From positions 1,178,001 through 1,242,000 of the forward strand of contig NZ_CP060717.1 of the NCBI RefSeq assembly GCF_014396585.1: a stretch of DNA of 64,000 nt. Direction: 5' to 3'. The DNA is from Sphingomonas rhizophila (lineage in GTDB: Bacteria; Pseudomonadota; Alphaproteobacteria; Sphingomonadales; Sphingomonadaceae). The notes below the pieces were generated by a model. The model worked only from the letters and a program-made list of their open reading frames with translations, did no database searches and had not been told where the DNA came from. Of this stretch, positions 1-10,034 are shown one piece after another; the first letter of the stretch is position 1, and every line of letters begins with the position of its first letter. Made by a program: the position numbers and the translations under genes.

Positions 1-38
1 AGCGTCGCGAACAGGTAAAATGCGAGGGTAGCGATCAT
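1..38 (-). CDS. nuoJ: NADH-quinone oxidoreductase subunit J, N-terminal fragment at window edge
   Basis: Only the first 12 codons lie in the window. An ATG at 38-36 opens the hydrophobic peptide MIATLAFYLFAT, which is the way NuoJ proteins begin (first transmembrane helix of a complex I proton-channel subunit). It starts 15 bases after the nuoI stop on the same strand, exactly where nuoJ is expected. The identification rests mainly on position and the hydrophobic start. Confidence 0.7.
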   Translation of the reverse strand, partial: MIATLAFYLFAT

Positions 39-53
39 GAGGTTGCGCGCCGC

Positions 54-536
54 CTACCGGTAAGCCGCATCGGCGGCAAGATTGGCGGCAATCGCGCTTT
101 CCCAGCGGTCACCGTTAGCCAGCAGCTTGGCCTTGTCGTAGAGCAATTCCTCGCGCGTTTCGGTCGCGAATTCCAGGTTCGGCCCCTCGACGATGGCATC
201 CACCGGGCACGCTTCCGCGCACAGGCCGCAATAGATGCACTTCACCATGTCGATGTCGTAACGCGTCGTCCGGCGGCTGCCGTCGGCGCGCGGCTCGGCC
301 TCGATCGTGATCGCCTGCGCCGGGCAGATCGCCTCGCACAGCTTGCACGCGATGCAGCGCTCCTCGCCGTTCGGATAGCGGCGAAGCGCATGCTCACCGC
401 GAAAGCGCGGCGACTGCGGCACCTTCTCGTACGGATAGTTGATCGTCGCCTTTGGCTTGAAGAAATACTTCAATGTCAGGACGTGCGCCTTCACGAATTC
501 CCACAGGGTGAAGGCCTTGATGGTGCGGGCGATCAT
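54..536 (-). CDS. nuoI: NADH-quinone oxidoreductase subunit I (two 4Fe-4S clusters)
   Basis: Predicted 160-residue complex I subunit that carries clusters N6a and N6b and passes electrons from NuoG toward NuoB at the membrane-proximal end of the peripheral arm. Two ferredoxin motifs are visible: Cys61, 64, 67, 71 ([12 protein letters not shown]) and Cys100, 103, 106, 110 ([12 protein letters not shown]). The amphipathic N-terminal stretch around residues 8-30 fits a membrane-associated helix. The start ATG at 536 overlaps the nuoH stop as ATGA, indicating translational coupling. The same frame stays open upstream but that part is antisense-like filler within nuoH. Length and motifs match the family fully. 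Confidence 0.97.
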   Translation of the reverse strand: MIARTIKAFTLWEFVKAHVLTLKYFFKPKATINYPYEKVPQSPRFRGEHALRRYPNGEERCIACKLCEAICPAQAITIEAEPRADGSRRTTRYDIDMVKCIYCGLCAEACPVDAIVEGPNLEFATETREELLYDKAKLLANGDRWESAIAANLAADAAYR

Positions 537-1588
537 ACGGGCAACCCCTGGGTTTTGATCATCAGCCAGCCCGAAATGAGCACGACAAACAGCAGCGACA
601 GCGGCAGGAAGATTTTCCAGCCCAACCGCATCAGCTGGTCGTAGCGGTACCTCGGCACGGTCGCCTTCACCCATCCGAAGACGAAGAAGAAGAAGGCCAT
701 CTTGGCGAACAGCCAGATGATGCCGGGGACGGCGTAGAGGAAACCGATGTTGAGCGGCGGCAGGAACCCGCCCCAGAACAGGATGGCGTTCAGCGCGCAC
801 ATCAGGATGACGTTGGCATATTCGCCGAGCCAGAACAGCGCGAAGCTCATCGACGAATATTCGGTCTGGTGCCCGGCGACGAGCTCGCTTTCCGCCTCGA
901 CCAGGTCGAACGGCGTGCGAAAAGTCTCGGCCATCGAGCTGATCAGGAACACCACCGCCATCGGGAACAGTAGCGGATTGAAGCCAAAGCCGTTCAGCAG
1001 GCCGAAACCGATGTTGCCCTGCTGCTTCATGACGATGTCGGTGAGGTTGAAGCTGCCCGAATAGAGCACGACGCAAATCAGGACGAAGCCGATCGACACT
1101 TCGTAGCTGACCATCTGCGCCGCCGCGCGGAGCGCCGAGAAGAAGGGATATTTGGAGTTGGACGCCCAGCCGGCGATGATCACGCCGTAGACGCCCAGGC
1201 TGCTCGCGGCGAGGATGTAGAGCAGGCCGACGTTGATGTCGGTCAGCACCACGCCGACGTCGAACGGCACCACCGCCCACACGATCAGCGCGACCGTGAA
1301 GGTGATGATCGGCGCGATCAGGAACAGGCCCTTGTTCGCGCTCGACGGGACGATGGTTTCTTTCAGAAACACCTTCAGCCCGTCGGCGAAGCTTTGCAGC
1401 AGGCCCCAGGGACCGACAACGTTCGGCCCGCGCCGCAGCGCGATCGCCGCCCAGATCTTGCGTTCGGCATAGATGACCATCGCCACCGCCAGCATCAGCG
1501 GCAGGGCGATGACTAGGATGCCGATGATCGTCGCCAGGAACCACGCCCAGCCGTAAACCATGCCGTGAGAGACGAAGAAGTCGGTCAC
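533..1588 (-). CDS. nuoH: NADH-quinone oxidoreductase subunit H
   Basis: A 351-residue polytopic membrane subunit of complex I that forms much of the quinone-binding chamber next to NuoB and NuoD. About eight hydrophobic helices are visible. Hallmarks are [20 protein letters not shown] at residues 41-60 and the loop [19 protein letters not shown], the acidic loop typical of NuoH/ND1. The start overlaps the nuoG stop by four bases and the stop overlaps the nuoI start. Nothing is missing. Confidence 0.97.
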   Translation of the reverse strand: MTDFFVSHGMVYGWAWFLATIIGILVIALPLMLAVAMVIYAERKIWAAIALRRGPNVVGPWGLLQSFADGLKVFLKETIVPSSANKGLFLIAPIITFTVALIVWAVVPFDVGVVLTDINVGLLYILAASSLGVYGVIIAGWASNSKYPFFSALRAAAQMVSYEVSIGFVLICVVLYSGSFNLTDIVMKQQGNIGFGLLNGFGFNPLLFPMAVVFLISSMAETFRTPFDLVEAESELVAGHQTEYSSMSFALFWLGEYANVILMCALNAILFWGGFLPPLNIGFLYAVPGIIWLFAKMAFFFFVFGWVKATVPRYRYDQLMRLGWKIFLPLSLLFVVLISGWLMIKTQGLPV

Positions 1589-3588
1589 TCGGCCGCCTCC
1601 TCGTAGACAACGCCGTGGACGATTTCGTCGGAGCAGCGGCGCATCGTCGGGCTGGCGCGGCAGATCGCGTTGGTCAGGTAGAAGTCCTTGACCGGATAAC
1701 CGACCGGGCCTTCGGCCTTGGCGTCGAGCGTTGGCGGCGACCAGGGCATTTCGACGATACCGTCGGTGGCAAGCGCCGGCACGTCGGCGACCATCGCCGC
1801 GCGAAGCTGGTCGAAGCGGTCGAACGGCAGCGGCTTGCCGATGAGGTCGCTGACCGCGCGGAAGATCGTCCAGTCCTCGCGCGCATCGCCCGGCGGGAAG
1901 ACGGCGCGCTCGCCGCGCTGTACCCGGCCCTCGATGTTGACCCAGGTACCGTGCTTTTCGGCATAGGTCGCGCCTGGCAGCACTAGGTCCGCCTGCGCCG
2001 CGCCCGCATCGCCGTGGTGGCCGACATAGACTTTGAATGCCTTGCCAAAACGCTTGGAACCGACCTCGTCCGCGCCGAGCAAAAGCACCAGCTTCGGGTT
2101 GGCTTCTTCAATGTCGGCGATGCCGCCGGGCTGGGCGTAGCCAAGCATCAGGCTTGCCATCCGCGCCGCAGCGATGTGCAACACGTTGAAGCCATTCCAA
2201 GTATCCCTGACGAACGGCCCCGCCGCCTTGAGCGCCGCGCCTAGCGCGCCAGCGCCGAGCGCGCCCGGTCCGACGATCATCACCGGACGCTCGGCGGCAG
2301 CCAAAGCGTCGGCGGCCGACTTTGGCAGCCTGCCGAGCAGCTTCAGGTCATCGCCCAGCCATTCCGCTTTGTAGGTAAGATCCGCCTCGGCGCCGATCGC
2401 GAACACCCGAGCGCCACGCCGAACCGCCTTGCGCAGGCGGGTATTGACCAGCGACGCCTCGAACCGCGGGTTGCTTCCGACCAGCAGGATGTAATCCGCC
2501 GTCTCCAGCGCCGACAGCGGCGTGTTAAACCGCACCGCGGCCAGCGACGTCACATCATAGTCGAGGCCCGTCTGCCGCCCTTCGAGCAGGTTCGATCCCT
2601 GCCCCGCCAGCAGCGCCTTCGCGGCATACATCGTCTCGGCGTCGAGCAGGTCGCCGGCGATCGCCGCGACGTCCTTGCCGGCCTTCTTGAGCTGGCCCGC
2701 GAACATGTCGAGCGCCTCGCCCCAGCTGGCTTCGCGCAGCTTCCCGCCCTCGCGCACCCACGGGCGGTCGAGCCTGTTGCGGACCAGCGCGTCGACATGA
2801 TGGCGGGTCTTGTCGCTCGCCCACTCCTCGTTCACGTCGTCGTTGATGCGCGGCAGGATGCGCATTACCTGACGCCCGCGCACATCCATGCGGATGTTGG
2901 TGCCGACCGCGTCCATGACGTCGATGCCGGGAACCTTCTTCAGCTCCCACGGCCGCGCCTCGAAGCTGTAGGGCCGCGACAGCAGCGCGCCGACTGGGCA
3001 AAGATCGACGAGGTTGCCCGACAACTCGCTGACCAGCGCCTTTTCGAGGTAGCTGGTGATCTGGCTGTCCTCGCCGCGATACAGCATGCCCATTTCGGGC
3101 GTGCCGGCGACTTCCTCGCTGAAGCGGACGCAGCGGGTGCACTGGATGCACCGGGTCATCGCCGTCTTGACGATCGGACCCATATATTTGTCTTCGACCG
3201 CGCGCTTCATCTCGTCGTAGCGCGAGTGGCCGCGGCCATAGGCCATCGCCTGGTCCTGGAGGTCGCATTCGCCGCCCTGGTCGCAGATCGGGCAATCGAG
3301 CGGGTGGTTGATGAGCAGGAACTCCATCACCCCTTCGCGCGCCTTCTTGACCATCGGCGTGTCGGTGCGGATCGTTTGCCCGTCGGCAGCCGGAAGCGCA
3401 CACGACGCCTGCGGCTTGGGCGGCCCCGGCGCGACCTCGACCAGGCACATGCGGCAGTTGCCGGCGATGCTCAGCCGCTCGTGATAGCAGAAACGCGGGA
3501 CTTCCTTGCCGGCGAGCTCGCACGCCTGAAGCACGGTCGCACCCTGCGGCACCTCGATCTCGAGGCCGTCGACAGTAACCTTGGGCAT
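1585..3588 (-). CDS. nuoG: NADH-quinone oxidoreductase subunit G
   Basis: Predicted 667-residue complex I subunit of the NADH-oxidising arm. The N-terminal 2Fe-2S ligands are Cys34, 45, 48, 63. The His/Cys cluster is His95, Cys99, 102, 108 ([18 protein letters not shown]). The third cluster ligands are Cys147, 150, 153 ([10 protein letters not shown]) and Cys197. After about residue 220 follows the molybdopterin-oxidoreductase-like domain that is catalytically idle in complex I. I chose ATG 3588 ([20 protein letters not shown]) because it is the family start and overlaps the upstream stop as ATGA; the open frame upstream does not look like NuoG. Confidence 0.96.
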   Translation of the reverse strand: MPKVTVDGLEIEVPQGATVLQACELAGKEVPRFCYHERLSIAGNCRMCLVEVAPGPPKPQASCALPAADGQTIRTDTPMVKKAREGVMEFLLINHPLDCPICDQGGECDLQDQAMAYGRGHSRYDEMKRAVEDKYMGPIVKTAMTRCIQCTRCVRFSEEVAGTPEMGMLYRGEDSQITSYLEKALVSELSGNLVDLCPVGALLSRPYSFEARPWELKKVPGIDVMDAVGTNIRMDVRGRQVMRILPRINDDVNEEWASDKTRHHVDALVRNRLDRPWVREGGKLREASWGEALDMFAGQLKKAGKDVAAIAGDLLDAETMYAAKALLAGQGSNLLEGRQTGLDYDVTSLAAVRFNTPLSALETADYILLVGSNPRFEASLVNTRLRKAVRRGARVFAIGAEADLTYKAEWLGDDLKLLGRLPKSAADALAAAERPVMIVGPGALGAGALGAALKAAGPFVRDTWNGFNVLHIAAARMASLMLGYAQPGGIADIEEANPKLVLLLGADEVGSKRFGKAFKVYVGHHGDAGAAQADLVLPGATYAEKHGTWVNIEGRVQRGERAVFPPGDAREDWTIFRAVSDLIGKPLPFDRFDQLRAAMVADVPALATDGIVEMPWSPPTLDAKAEGPVGYPVKDFYLTNAICRASPTMRRCSDEIVHGVVYEEAAE

Positions 3589-4291
3589 CAGTTCGCTCCC
3601 GCCGCGGTCACGCGCGGCGCCATGGCAAGACGGTAAAAATTCAGTGCGATCGTCCCGCGCAACGCGAAGCGGTTGACCGACAGTGGCGCACCCGTGGCGA
3701 CACACCCGGTCAACGCCGTGCCGAGGCCACCAATGGCATTCTTTTCCTCGTCGCTTTCGACCGGCGTCCGGAGAAGCCGAAGGGCCGCGCCGGGATTGGC
3801 GCGAACCACGCATTCGCCGAGCGGCGACAAGGTGGCGTAAGCCGTTGCGGCTTGCGCGAAGGCGTTCCAGCGCTCGACCCGGGCCGGATCAGCGGCGACG
3901 ACCGCGGGCATCGGCCGGTCCACAAACGGGCGATGGGCCAGCGGTGCAACGGCGGCGAGATCCGCCGGCGGAGCCTTGATATCTGCAGCCACAAGGGCAT
4001 CCGCAAACCCGTACCGCATCTGCACCGCAGTCGCGCGCATCCGGCTTCGGTCAGGCATGCAATCGCTGATGTTCAGCCCTCGTCACGGCCAATCGGTCCG
4101 TCGCCGAGGACCGCGCGAGCCGCCGCGTCATGTTTCCGCCGGACGATGCAACGCGAATATTCGGCCAGCACGGCACGGCTGACGCCCTGGCTGGCGGCGG
4201 GAACCTCGCGCGGCACCACGGTCGGCCCGGCGCGAACCGCGGACGGTGCCGCCTGGGCGGCCAAAAGCGAGAGTGCGAGGGCTGACATCAT
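3588..4291 (-). CDS. Secreted four-cysteine repeat protein, second tandem copy (frame broken once)
   Basis: Family not recognised. A signal-peptide start ([21 protein letters not shown]) at 4291 is read for 72 codons to a TGA at 4073. The rest lies in another frame down to 3588. One extra base in the C run 4077-4079 joins them into 234 residues, matching the 235-residue neighbour upstream. The four cysteines of that neighbour are conserved (YSRC, DCM, ECVV, GCV), as are the YGFADALV and ALNFYRLA motifs. The start overlaps the neighbour's stop (ATGA) and the stop overlaps the nuoG start. It is either a sequencing slip, favoured because of many like it here, or a decayed duplicate. Confidence 0.7.
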
Positions 4292-4995
4292 CGCGAGGCT
4301 CCACGCGAAGCTTCGGCGAGACGGATGAAGTTGTCGGCAACGGCACCGCGGATCATGTCGAGGTCGAGCGTCGCCTTCCGGTCGGCCGGCAAACAGGTAG
4401 CGAGCGACGGGCGCAACCCGCCGAGCGCAGCACGTTCATCAGGGCTGGCGACGTCGGTCAGCAGGAACTTGTGAGCGGCGGCCGGATTGCGTCGCACGAC
4501 ACAATCCCCGAATACTTCCATGAAATCGAAAACGGCCTTTTCCTGCCTCGCCTCGGTCAGCGCGCGCGGGCCGAGATTGCGGAAACGCGCGCTGCTCATG
4601 AAACCGGCCTCGTCGAATGGCCGCTTCGTGTGGACGAGCGCGGGGGCACTGGCCATCGTCGCCGGATATGTGGTCGGGTAGCTCTGGCGAACCAGGGCAT
4701 TCGCCACGCCATATCGGATCAGGTCGACATTGCCGCGAAGCGTTTCGACGTAGCGATAGGCATCGCCCTTCATGCAGGCCGGGTCGACCGCTCGGCCCAT
4801 CGTCTTGTAAATCGTGCGCGCCGTCGTGCGATCGAGAACGAATGCCGTCGCTTCGACCGGCTTGGACTCAGCGATACAGCGGTAATAGGACGCGCCCGCC
4901 TTGCGCAGCGCGACCTTGTCGAGCGGCGCGGCGGCATGGGCAACCGAGCCCACGGCGGCCATCATCACCAACAGAAGGGAACGGCGCACGATCAT
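4288..4995 (-). CDS. Secreted four-cysteine repeat protein, first tandem copy
   Basis: Family not recognised. The 235-residue product has a signal peptide with a likely cleavage after AHA (residue 21). It contains two internal repeats. The first has Cys40 ([15 protein letters not shown]), Cys74 and [11 protein letters not shown] at 94-103. The second has Cys165 ([15 protein letters not shown]), Cys201 and [11 protein letters not shown] at 215-225. Two cysteines per repeat suggest periplasmic disulfides. It sits between nuoF and nuoG with four-base overlaps on both sides, so it is co-translated with complex I. That context suggests co-expression but proves no role in the enzyme. A paralog follows immediately. 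Confidence 0.8.
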   Translation of the reverse strand: MIVRRSLLLVMMAAVGSVAHAAAPLDKVALRKAGASYYRCIAESKPVEATAFVLDRTTARTIYKTMGRAVDPACMKGDAYRYVETLRGNVDLIRYGVANALVRQSYPTTYPATMASAPALVHTKRPFDEAGFMSSARFRNLGPRALTEARQEKAVFDFMEVFGDCVVRRNPAAAHKFLLTDVASPDERAALGGLRPSLATCLPADRKATLDLDMIRGAVADNFIRLAEASRGASR

Positions 4996-6299
4996 TCCGC
5001 AGCCTCCCGCACGCCGCCTTCGCGTTCGACGATGCGGCGTTCGATCTCGGGGCGAAAATGCTTGATCAGGCCCTGGATCGGCCAGGCGGCGGCGTCACCG
5101 AGCGCGCAGATGGTGTGGCCCTCGACCTGCTTGGTGACGTCGTACAGCCGGTCGATCGCGCCGATGTCGGCGTCGCCGGTGCGCAGCCGCTCCATCGTCC
5201 GCCACATCCAGCCGGTTCCCTCGCGGCACGGCGTGCACTGGCCGCAGCTTTCATGCTTGTAGAAATAGCTGATACGGCTGATCGCGCGAACGATGTCGGT
5301 CGACTTGTCCATGACGATGACGGCGGCGGTGCCCAGACCGGAGCCGAGCGCCTTCAGCCCGTCGAAGTCCATGGGCGCGTCCATGATCTGCTCGGCCGGG
5401 ACGAGCGGTACCGACGATCCGCCGGGGATGACGGCGAGTAGGTTGTCCCAGCCGCCACGGATGCCGCCCGCGTGCTTGTCGATCAGTTCGCGGAACGGGA
5501 TCGACATCGCCTCTTCGACCACGCACGGCTTGTTCACATGGCCGCTGATCTGGAACAGCTTGGTGCCGGCATTGCCCTCACGGCCGAAGCTCTTGAACCA
5601 CTCCGCGCCGCGGCGGAGGATCGTCGGGACCACCGCAATGCTCTCGACATTGTTGACCGTCGTCGGGCAGCCGTAGAGGCCGGCGCCCGCGGGGAACGGC
5701 GGCTTGAGGCGCGGTTTGCCGGGCTTGCCTTCCAGGCTTTCCAGCATCGCGGTCTCTTCGCCGCAGATATAGGCCCCTGCCCCGCGATGGACGAACAGGT
5801 CGAAGTCGTACCCCGAGCCCGCCGCGTTCTTGCCCAGCAGGCCGGCGGCATAGGCCTCCGCCACCGCGTTCCGCAGCGCCTCGGTTTCGCGGATGAATTC
5901 GCCGCGGACGTAGATATAGCCAGCGCGCGCGCGCATCGCGAAACCGGCGATCAGCGCCCCTTCGACCAGCTTGTGCGGGTCGTGGCGCAGGATTTCGCGG
6001 TCCTTGCAACTGCCCGGTTCGGACTCGTCGGCGTTGATGACCAGGAAGTTCGGCCGGCCCGGCGTCGGCGCCTTGGGCATGAAGCTCCACTTCATGCCGG
6101 TCGGGAAGCCGGCGCCGCCGCGCCCGCGAAGGCCCGATGCCTTGACGATCTCGATGATCTGGTCCTGGCCAATCTTCATCAGGTCGGCGGTCTTGTCCCA
6201 GTCGCCGCGCGCCTCCGCGTCCTTCAGCCCGGCGGACTGAAAGCCGTAGACGTTGGTGAAGATGCGGTCCTTGTCGGTCAGGCTGGTGATGCCGGTCAT
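4992..6299 (-). CDS. nuoF: NADH-quinone oxidoreductase subunit F (NADH/FMN site)
   Basis: A 435-residue subunit that binds NADH and FMN and carries cluster N3. The FMN/NADH Gly-rich loop is [13 protein letters not shown] at residues 59-71; [14 protein letters not shown] (89-102) and [14 protein letters not shown] (173-186) are further signatures. Cluster ligands are Cys352, 355, 358 ([12 protein letters not shown]) and Cys398 (HTICALGD). It is full length. The start ATG overlaps the predicted stop of the upstream micro-gene and the stop overlaps the start of the first secreted paralog, so the insertions on both sides keep the operon coupled. Confidence 0.97.
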   Translation of the reverse strand: MTGITSLTDKDRIFTNVYGFQSAGLKDAEARGDWDKTADLMKIGQDQIIEIVKASGLRGRGGAGFPTGMKWSFMPKAPTPGRPNFLVINADESEPGSCKDREILRHDPHKLVEGALIAGFAMRARAGYIYVRGEFIRETEALRNAVAEAYAAGLLGKNAAGSGYDFDLFVHRGAGAYICGEETAMLESLEGKPGKPRLKPPFPAGAGLYGCPTTVNNVESIAVVPTILRRGAEWFKSFGREGNAGTKLFQISGHVNKPCVVEEAMSIPFRELIDKHAGGIRGGWDNLLAVIPGGSSVPLVPAEQIMDAPMDFDGLKALGSGLGTAAVIVMDKSTDIVRAISRISYFYKHESCGQCTPCREGTGWMWRTMERLRTGDADIGAIDRLYDVTKQVEGHTICALGDAAAWPIQGLIKHFRPEIERRIVEREGGVREAAE

Positions 6300-6435
6300 G
6301 CCGCGCCCCCTGCATCAGGAACCAGGCGACCGCAATCACGATCGCGGCGATAACCGCGAACTTGATCACGCCCGTGACGAAGCGGAACGCTAGGAATGCC
6401 AGCACGACGGCGACGATGATGGCGGCGACGCTCAT
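6296..6435 (-). CDS. Predicted 46-residue single-span membrane protein between nuoE and nuoF (frame needs one base)
   Basis: An ATG at 6435 opens a very hydrophobic peptide beginning [20 protein letters not shown], then [21 protein letters not shown]. As sequenced, the frame runs on into nuoF. If the C run 6306-6310 had six bases instead of five, it would end with QGGAA and a TGA overlapping the nuoF ATG as ATGA, the same junction style used throughout the operon. The ATG itself overlaps the stop of the preceding micro-gene. One long or two short membrane helices are possible. No family is recognised. Confidence 0.55.
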
Positions 6436-6578
6436 TTGAGGCGCTTTCCGCCCAGATAGTTCTGCGCGACCATCACCGCGCCGACGCACAGCGCCAGGAT
6501 GATGGCGATCTTGGCGAGCTTCAGCACTACGCCGATGACGACGATGGCGATGATCGCGAGAATGGCAAAGCCGATCAC
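6432..6578 (-). CDS. 48-residue membrane micro-protein in the nuo operon
   Basis: Opens with GTG at 6578 (read as Met: MIGFAILAIIAIVVIGVVLK) and ends LGGKRLK with a TGA overlapping the next ATG. A GGAAGGG ribosome site lies about eight bases upstream of the GTG. Two hydrophobic segments (residues 2-19 and 24-38) flank a Lys-containing turn and the C-terminus is basic, suggesting a helical hairpin. An in-frame stop shortly upstream fixes the start region. The gene is intact without any correction. Function is unknown; its place between nuoE and nuoF suggests co-expression with complex I. Confidence 0.6.
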   Translation of the reverse strand: MIGFAILAIIAIVVIGVVLKLAKIAIILALCVGAVMVAQNYLGGKRLK

Positions 6579-6736
6579 TGCGCGGCACCCTTCCAGCTAA
6601 AGATGGCCAGGCCGCCGAACAATACGCCGAGGATGATCCACACGACCCAATCGTCACCGCGAATGAGCTTCAGCAGCCCAAGCGCGAGGAAGATGCCGCC
6701 GAGGAGCGGAAAGCCCTTCTTCTGCACCGCGCCCAT
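6575..6736 (-). CDS. 53-residue membrane micro-protein in the nuo operon
   Basis: ATG at 6736 begins MGAVQKKGFPLLGGIFLALG, continues with a charged turn (KLIRGDDW) and a second hydrophobic stretch (VVWIILGVLFGGLAIF), and ends WKGAAQ. Two short helices around residues 9-23 and 30-46 are likely, with Trp residues at the interface. Its ATG overlaps the repaired nuoE stop (TAATG) and its TGA overlaps the GTG of the next micro-gene, so it is clearly placed as an operon member. It is intact as sequenced. No homolog family is recognised. Confidence 0.6.
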   Translation of the reverse strand: MGAVQKKGFPLLGGIFLALGLLKLIRGDDWVVWIILGVLFGGLAIFSWKGAAQ

Positions 6737-7400
6737 TACCACTGCCCCGATAGTCGTAGTTGCGCTCGGCCATCTTCTTCAGCGTGGTCGGCCCGCCTTC
6801 GGGGCAGCTGGTGGTGCGGTCGACTTGCGGGCCCGGCTTGACCTTCTGCCCGGCGGCGAGCGCGTCGAGGACGCGGCCCATGCTGTCCTCGGTCAGGTCC
6901 TCGAAATTGTCGTCGTTGATCTGGACCATCGGCGCATTGGCGCAGGCGCCGAGGCACTCGACCTCGGTCAATGTGAACAGGCCGTCGTCGGTGGTGTGGC
7001 CCTTCTTGAGCCCGCGCTTGAAACAGGCCGACAGCACATCGTCCGACCCGCGCAGCATGCACGGCGTGGTCCCGCACACCTGGACATGGAATTTCCCGAC
7101 CGGGGCCAAATTGAACATGGTGTAGAAGCTGGCGACTTCCTGCACGCGAACCGGCGGCATATCGAGCTGCCGCGCGACGAACTCGATCACCGGGATCGGC
7201 AGCCAGCCCTGCGTCCCCGTCATCTCACCGACCTGCCGCTGGGCAAGGTCGAGGAACGGGATCGATGCCGACGCCTGCCGCCCGTCCGGGTAACGCGTCA
7301 GGATGTCCGCCGCCGCTTTGGCACGCGGCGCATCCCACGCGAACGAGTCCCACTCGGCGCGAAGCTCAGGAGTGTCGGCAGCAAAAGCGCGCTCAGCCAT
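6736..7400 (-). CDS. nuoE: NADH-quinone oxidoreductase subunit E (frame slips at the last codons)
   Basis: Thioredoxin-fold complex I subunit with the 2Fe-2S cluster N1a. Ligand motifs are CGTTPCMLRG and, about 40 residues later, CLGACANAP. The sequence reads correctly to NYDYRG. There the C run 6745-6748 is one base short, so the literal frame adds a nonsense tail and runs to 6654. Restoring one base gives RGQW and TAA at 6738-6736, a 221-residue protein whose stop overlaps the next ATG. I give the repaired end. The start ATG at 7400 overlaps the nuoD stop as TAATG. Confidence 0.93.
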
Positions 7401-8632
7401 TAGCGGTCACACTCCCCGAAGACGACGTCGATCGCTGACAGCACCGCGGTCGTATCCGCCAGCATGTGGCCCTTCATCATGAAATCCATCGCCTGCAGGT
7501 GGCTGAACGCGGTCGGGCGGATCTTGCAGCGGTAGGGTTTGTTGGTTCCGTCGGCGACCAGATAGACGCCGAACTCGCCCTTGGGGCTTTCGGTCGCGAC
7601 ATACACTTCGCCGGCGGGGACGTGATAACCCTCGGTGTACAGCTTGAAGTGGTGGATCAGCGCTTCCATCGACGTCTTCATTTCCGCGCGCTTGGGCGGG
7701 AAGACCTTGCGGTCGAGGCTGCCGATCGGGCCTTCCGGCATGTCCTTCAGGCACTGGCGCATGATGCGCGCGGATTGGCGCACCTCCTCGACACGGACCA
7801 TGAAGCGATCGTAGCAGTCGCCCTTGGTGCCGGTCGGAATGTCGAACTCCATCCGGTCGTAGACCTCGTAGGGCTGCGAGCGACGCAGGTCCCACGGGAT
7901 GCCCGCGGCGCGGATCATCGGACCGCTGAAGCCCCACGCCAGCGCGTCTTCCTTGCTGACCGTGCCGATATCGACGTTGCGCTGCTTGAAGATGCGATTG
8001 TCGGCGACCAGGCTGATCGCGTCCTCGAAAATCTTCGGGAATTTGTCGAGGAAGGTCGCGATCTGGTCGAGCACCTTCGGCGGAATGTCCTGGTGGACAC
8101 CGCCGACGCGGAAATAGTTGGCGTGCATCCGCGCGCCCGACACCGCCTCGTACAGTTGCAGCGTGTCTTCGCGCACTTCGAACAGCCACAGGTTCGGCGT
8201 CATCGCGCCGACGTCCATGATATGGCTGCCAAGGTTCAGCATGTGGTTGGAGATACGGGTCAGCTCCGCCATCAGCACACGGATGTATTGCGCGCGTAAG
8301 GGAACCTCGAGGCCCATCAGCTTCTCGACCGCCAGCACGTAGCTGTGCTCCATGCACATCGGCGAGCAGTAATCGAGCCGGTCGAAGTAAGGCAGCGCCT
8401 GTGCGTAGGTCTTGTATTCGATCAGCTTTTCGGTGCCGCGATGGAGCAGGCCGACGTGCGGGTCGATACGCTCGACGATTTCACCGTCCAGCTCCATGAT
8501 CAGGCGCAGCACGCCGTGCGCGGCCGGATGCTGCGGGCCGAAGTTGATCGTGTAGTTGCTGACGGTCTCGTCGCCCGCGGTCGGCTTGTCGCCGGTCGGA
8601 GCCCCAACCATCAGGTCGACGGTCGTCGTCAT
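7400..8632 (-). CDS. nuoD: NADH-quinone oxidoreductase subunit D (49 kDa-type)
   Basis: A 410-residue peripheral-arm subunit that lines the quinone pocket together with NuoB. The family core is intact: [20 protein letters not shown] near residue 31, [14 protein letters not shown], the [12 protein letters not shown] segment, and the closing [10 protein letters not shown]-terminus. The first roughly 25 residues are a variable leader. The stop overlaps the nuoE start by one base and the start overlaps the nuoC stop. It is a separate gene from nuoC, unlike the fused nuoCD of enterobacteria. Confidence 0.97.
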   Translation of the reverse strand: MTTTVDLMVGAPTGDKPTAGDETVSNYTINFGPQHPAAHGVLRLIMELDGEIVERIDPHVGLLHRGTEKLIEYKTYAQALPYFDRLDYCSPMCMEHSYVLAVEKLMGLEVPLRAQYIRVLMAELTRISNHMLNLGSHIMDVGAMTPNLWLFEVREDTLQLYEAVSGARMHANYFRVGGVHQDIPPKVLDQIATFLDKFPKIFEDAISLVADNRIFKQRNVDIGTVSKEDALAWGFSGPMIRAAGIPWDLRRSQPYEVYDRMEFDIPTGTKGDCYDRFMVRVEEVRQSARIMRQCLKDMPEGPIGSLDRKVFPPKRAEMKTSMEALIHHFKLYTEGYHVPAGEVYVATESPKGEFGVYLVADGTNKPYRCKIRPTAFSHLQAMDFMMKGHMLADTTAVLSAIDVVFGECDR

Positions 8633-9486
8633 TCTTGACCCTTCTTCGGCGCGGCCGGCTTCTTCGGGGCGCGCGGCTTGGCAGCGGCCTTCGGCGCCTT
8701 GTCGGCCTTGGGCGGCTTCGGCGCGGCCGGCGATTTCTTCTTGGCCTCGGTATTCGCCGGTTCGCCCGCGCCGGTCTTGGCGGGCGTGTCGGTCGTCTTG
8801 GGCGTCGGCGGCGGGGCCTTGGCCGCAGGCGGCGGCGAGGCAGGCGCTGGCGCGGGGCTCGGAGCGCCCGGGGCCTGGGCGGCCTTCTCGTCACCCGGAA
8901 GAACGTACTCGGGCCCTTCCCACGGCATCAGGAAGTCGAAGGTGCGGAAGTCCTGCGGCAGCTGCACCGGCTCATAGACCACGCGCTTCTCCGCTTCGGA
9001 GTAACGAAGCTCGACATGGCCCGTCAGCGGGAAGTCCTTGCGCTGCGGATGGCCCTCGAACCCATAGTCGGTGAGGATCCGGCGAAGGTCGGGATTGCCG
9101 CTGAAGATGACGCCGTACATGTCGAACACTTCCCGCTCGAGCCAGCCGGCGACCGGCCACAGGCCCGTCAGGCTCGGCACCGGCGTCTCCTCGTCGGTCG
9201 AGACCTTCAGCCGGACGCGATGATTCTCGGTTACCGACAGGAAGTGGTAGACGACCTCGAACCGCTCGGGGCGCTCGGGATAGTCGACGCCGGCAATTTC
9301 CATCAGCTGCTGATAACCGAACCGGTCGCGAAGCGTCCGCGCCGCCTCGACCAGGCCGTCGCGGGTAACCGTGATCGTCAATTCTCCGACATGGTCCTTG
9401 CGCGCGACGAACGCGCCGCCGATCGCCGTGCCGAAGGCGTCCGCGAAGCCGTCACGCTCCTTGATCAGCGGGGCCGCGCTGCTCAT
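8629..9486 (-). CDS. nuoC: NADH-quinone oxidoreductase subunit C with a long Ala/Pro/Lys tail
   Basis: Residues 1-195 are an ordinary NuoC/30 kDa subunit; the signature [20 protein letters not shown] lies at 117-136 and [20 protein letters not shown] at 137-156. After VLPGDE (200) comes an 85-residue tail made almost only of Ala, Pro and Lys (for example [20 protein letters not shown] and [18 protein letters not shown]). That tail is low-complexity, strongly basic at its end and predicted to be disordered. Many NuoC proteins end near residue 200, so the tail is an accessory feature. The start overlaps the nuoB stop and the stop overlaps the nuoD start. Confidence 0.96.
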   Translation of the reverse strand: MSSAAPLIKERDGFADAFGTAIGGAFVARKDHVGELTITVTRDGLVEAARTLRDRFGYQQLMEIAGVDYPERPERFEVVYHFLSVTENHRVRLKVSTDEETPVPSLTGLWPVAGWLEREVFDMYGVIFSGNPDLRRILTDYGFEGHPQRKDFPLTGHVELRYSEAEKRVVYEPVQLPQDFRTFDFLMPWEGPEYVLPGDEKAAQAPGAPSPAPAPASPPPAAKAPPPTPKTTDTPAKTGAGEPANTEAKKKSPAAPKPPKADKAPKAAAKPRAPKKPAAPKKGQE

Positions 9487-10034
9487 CGCTCAATCGACCC
9501 TTCGCGGCGGATTTTCCGCTGCAGCTGCATGATGCCGTAAAGCAGCGCCTCCGCCGTCGGCGGGCACCCGGGGACGTAGATGTCGACGGGCACGATGCGA
9601 TCGCAACCGCGCACCACCGAATAGCTGTAGTGGTAATAGCCGCCACCGTTGGCGCAGCTGCCCATCGAGATGACGTACTTCGGTTCGGCCATCTGGTCGT
9701 AGACCTTGCGCAGCGCCGGGGCCATCTTGTTGCACAGCGTGCCGGCGACGATCATCACGTCACTCTGGCGCGGGGACGCGCGCGGGGCGACGCCGAACCG
9801 CTCCAGATCGTAGCGCGGCATGTTGACGTGGATCATCTCGACCGCGCAGCAGGCTAACCCGAAGGTCATCCACCACAACGATCCGGTCCGCGCCCAATGG
9901 ACGAGGTCCTCAAGGCTGGTCACGACGAAGCCCTTCTCGTCGAGGTCGGCGCGCATCTGCTCAAAGCGCGCCTGCTCCTCGGCGGAAAGCTGGACGGTCG
10001 GCTCGGTGCGGCCGGGGGAAAGCGTCACTCCCAT
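9483..10034 (-). CDS. nuoB: NADH-quinone oxidoreductase subunit B (cluster N2)
   Basis: A 183-residue subunit holding N2, the last iron-sulfur cluster before ubiquinone. Ligands are the adjacent Cys62-Cys63 ([10 protein letters not shown]), Cys127 (MGSCANGGG) and Cys157 ([10 protein letters not shown]). ATG 10034 ([14 protein letters not shown]) is chosen because upstream codons lie inside nuoA in another frame and do not resemble NuoB. It overlaps the nuoA stop by about ten bases. The gene is complete. Confidence 0.97.
   Translation of the reverse strand: MGVTLSPGRTEPTVQLSAEEQARFEQMRADLDEKGFVVTSLEDLVHWARTGSLWWMTFGLACCAVEMIHVNMPRYDLERFGVAPRASPRQSDVMIVAGTLCNKMAPALRKVYDQMAEPKYVISMGSCANGGGYYHYSYSVVRGCDRIVPVDIYVPGCPPTAEALLYGIMQLQRKIRREGSIER

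Noticed and set aside
54-1610. A 518-codon minus-strand frame that includes nuoI
   Set aside because: Only the last 160 codons are NuoI. The rest lies antisense-frame inside nuoH, is Arg/Gly-rich and has no homology pattern; GC-rich DNA keeps such frames open.
4246-5262. Long plus-strand frame across the secreted paralogs and nuoF
   Set aside because: It is antisense to coding genes with clear motifs and has no ribosome site; composition is that of a shadow frame.
6654-6735. C-terminal extension of nuoE beyond the RG of NYDYRG
   Set aside because: Adding one base to the C run 6745-6748 gives the natural end RGQW and a stop overlapping the next ATG; the literal tail has no family support and covers a micro-gene.
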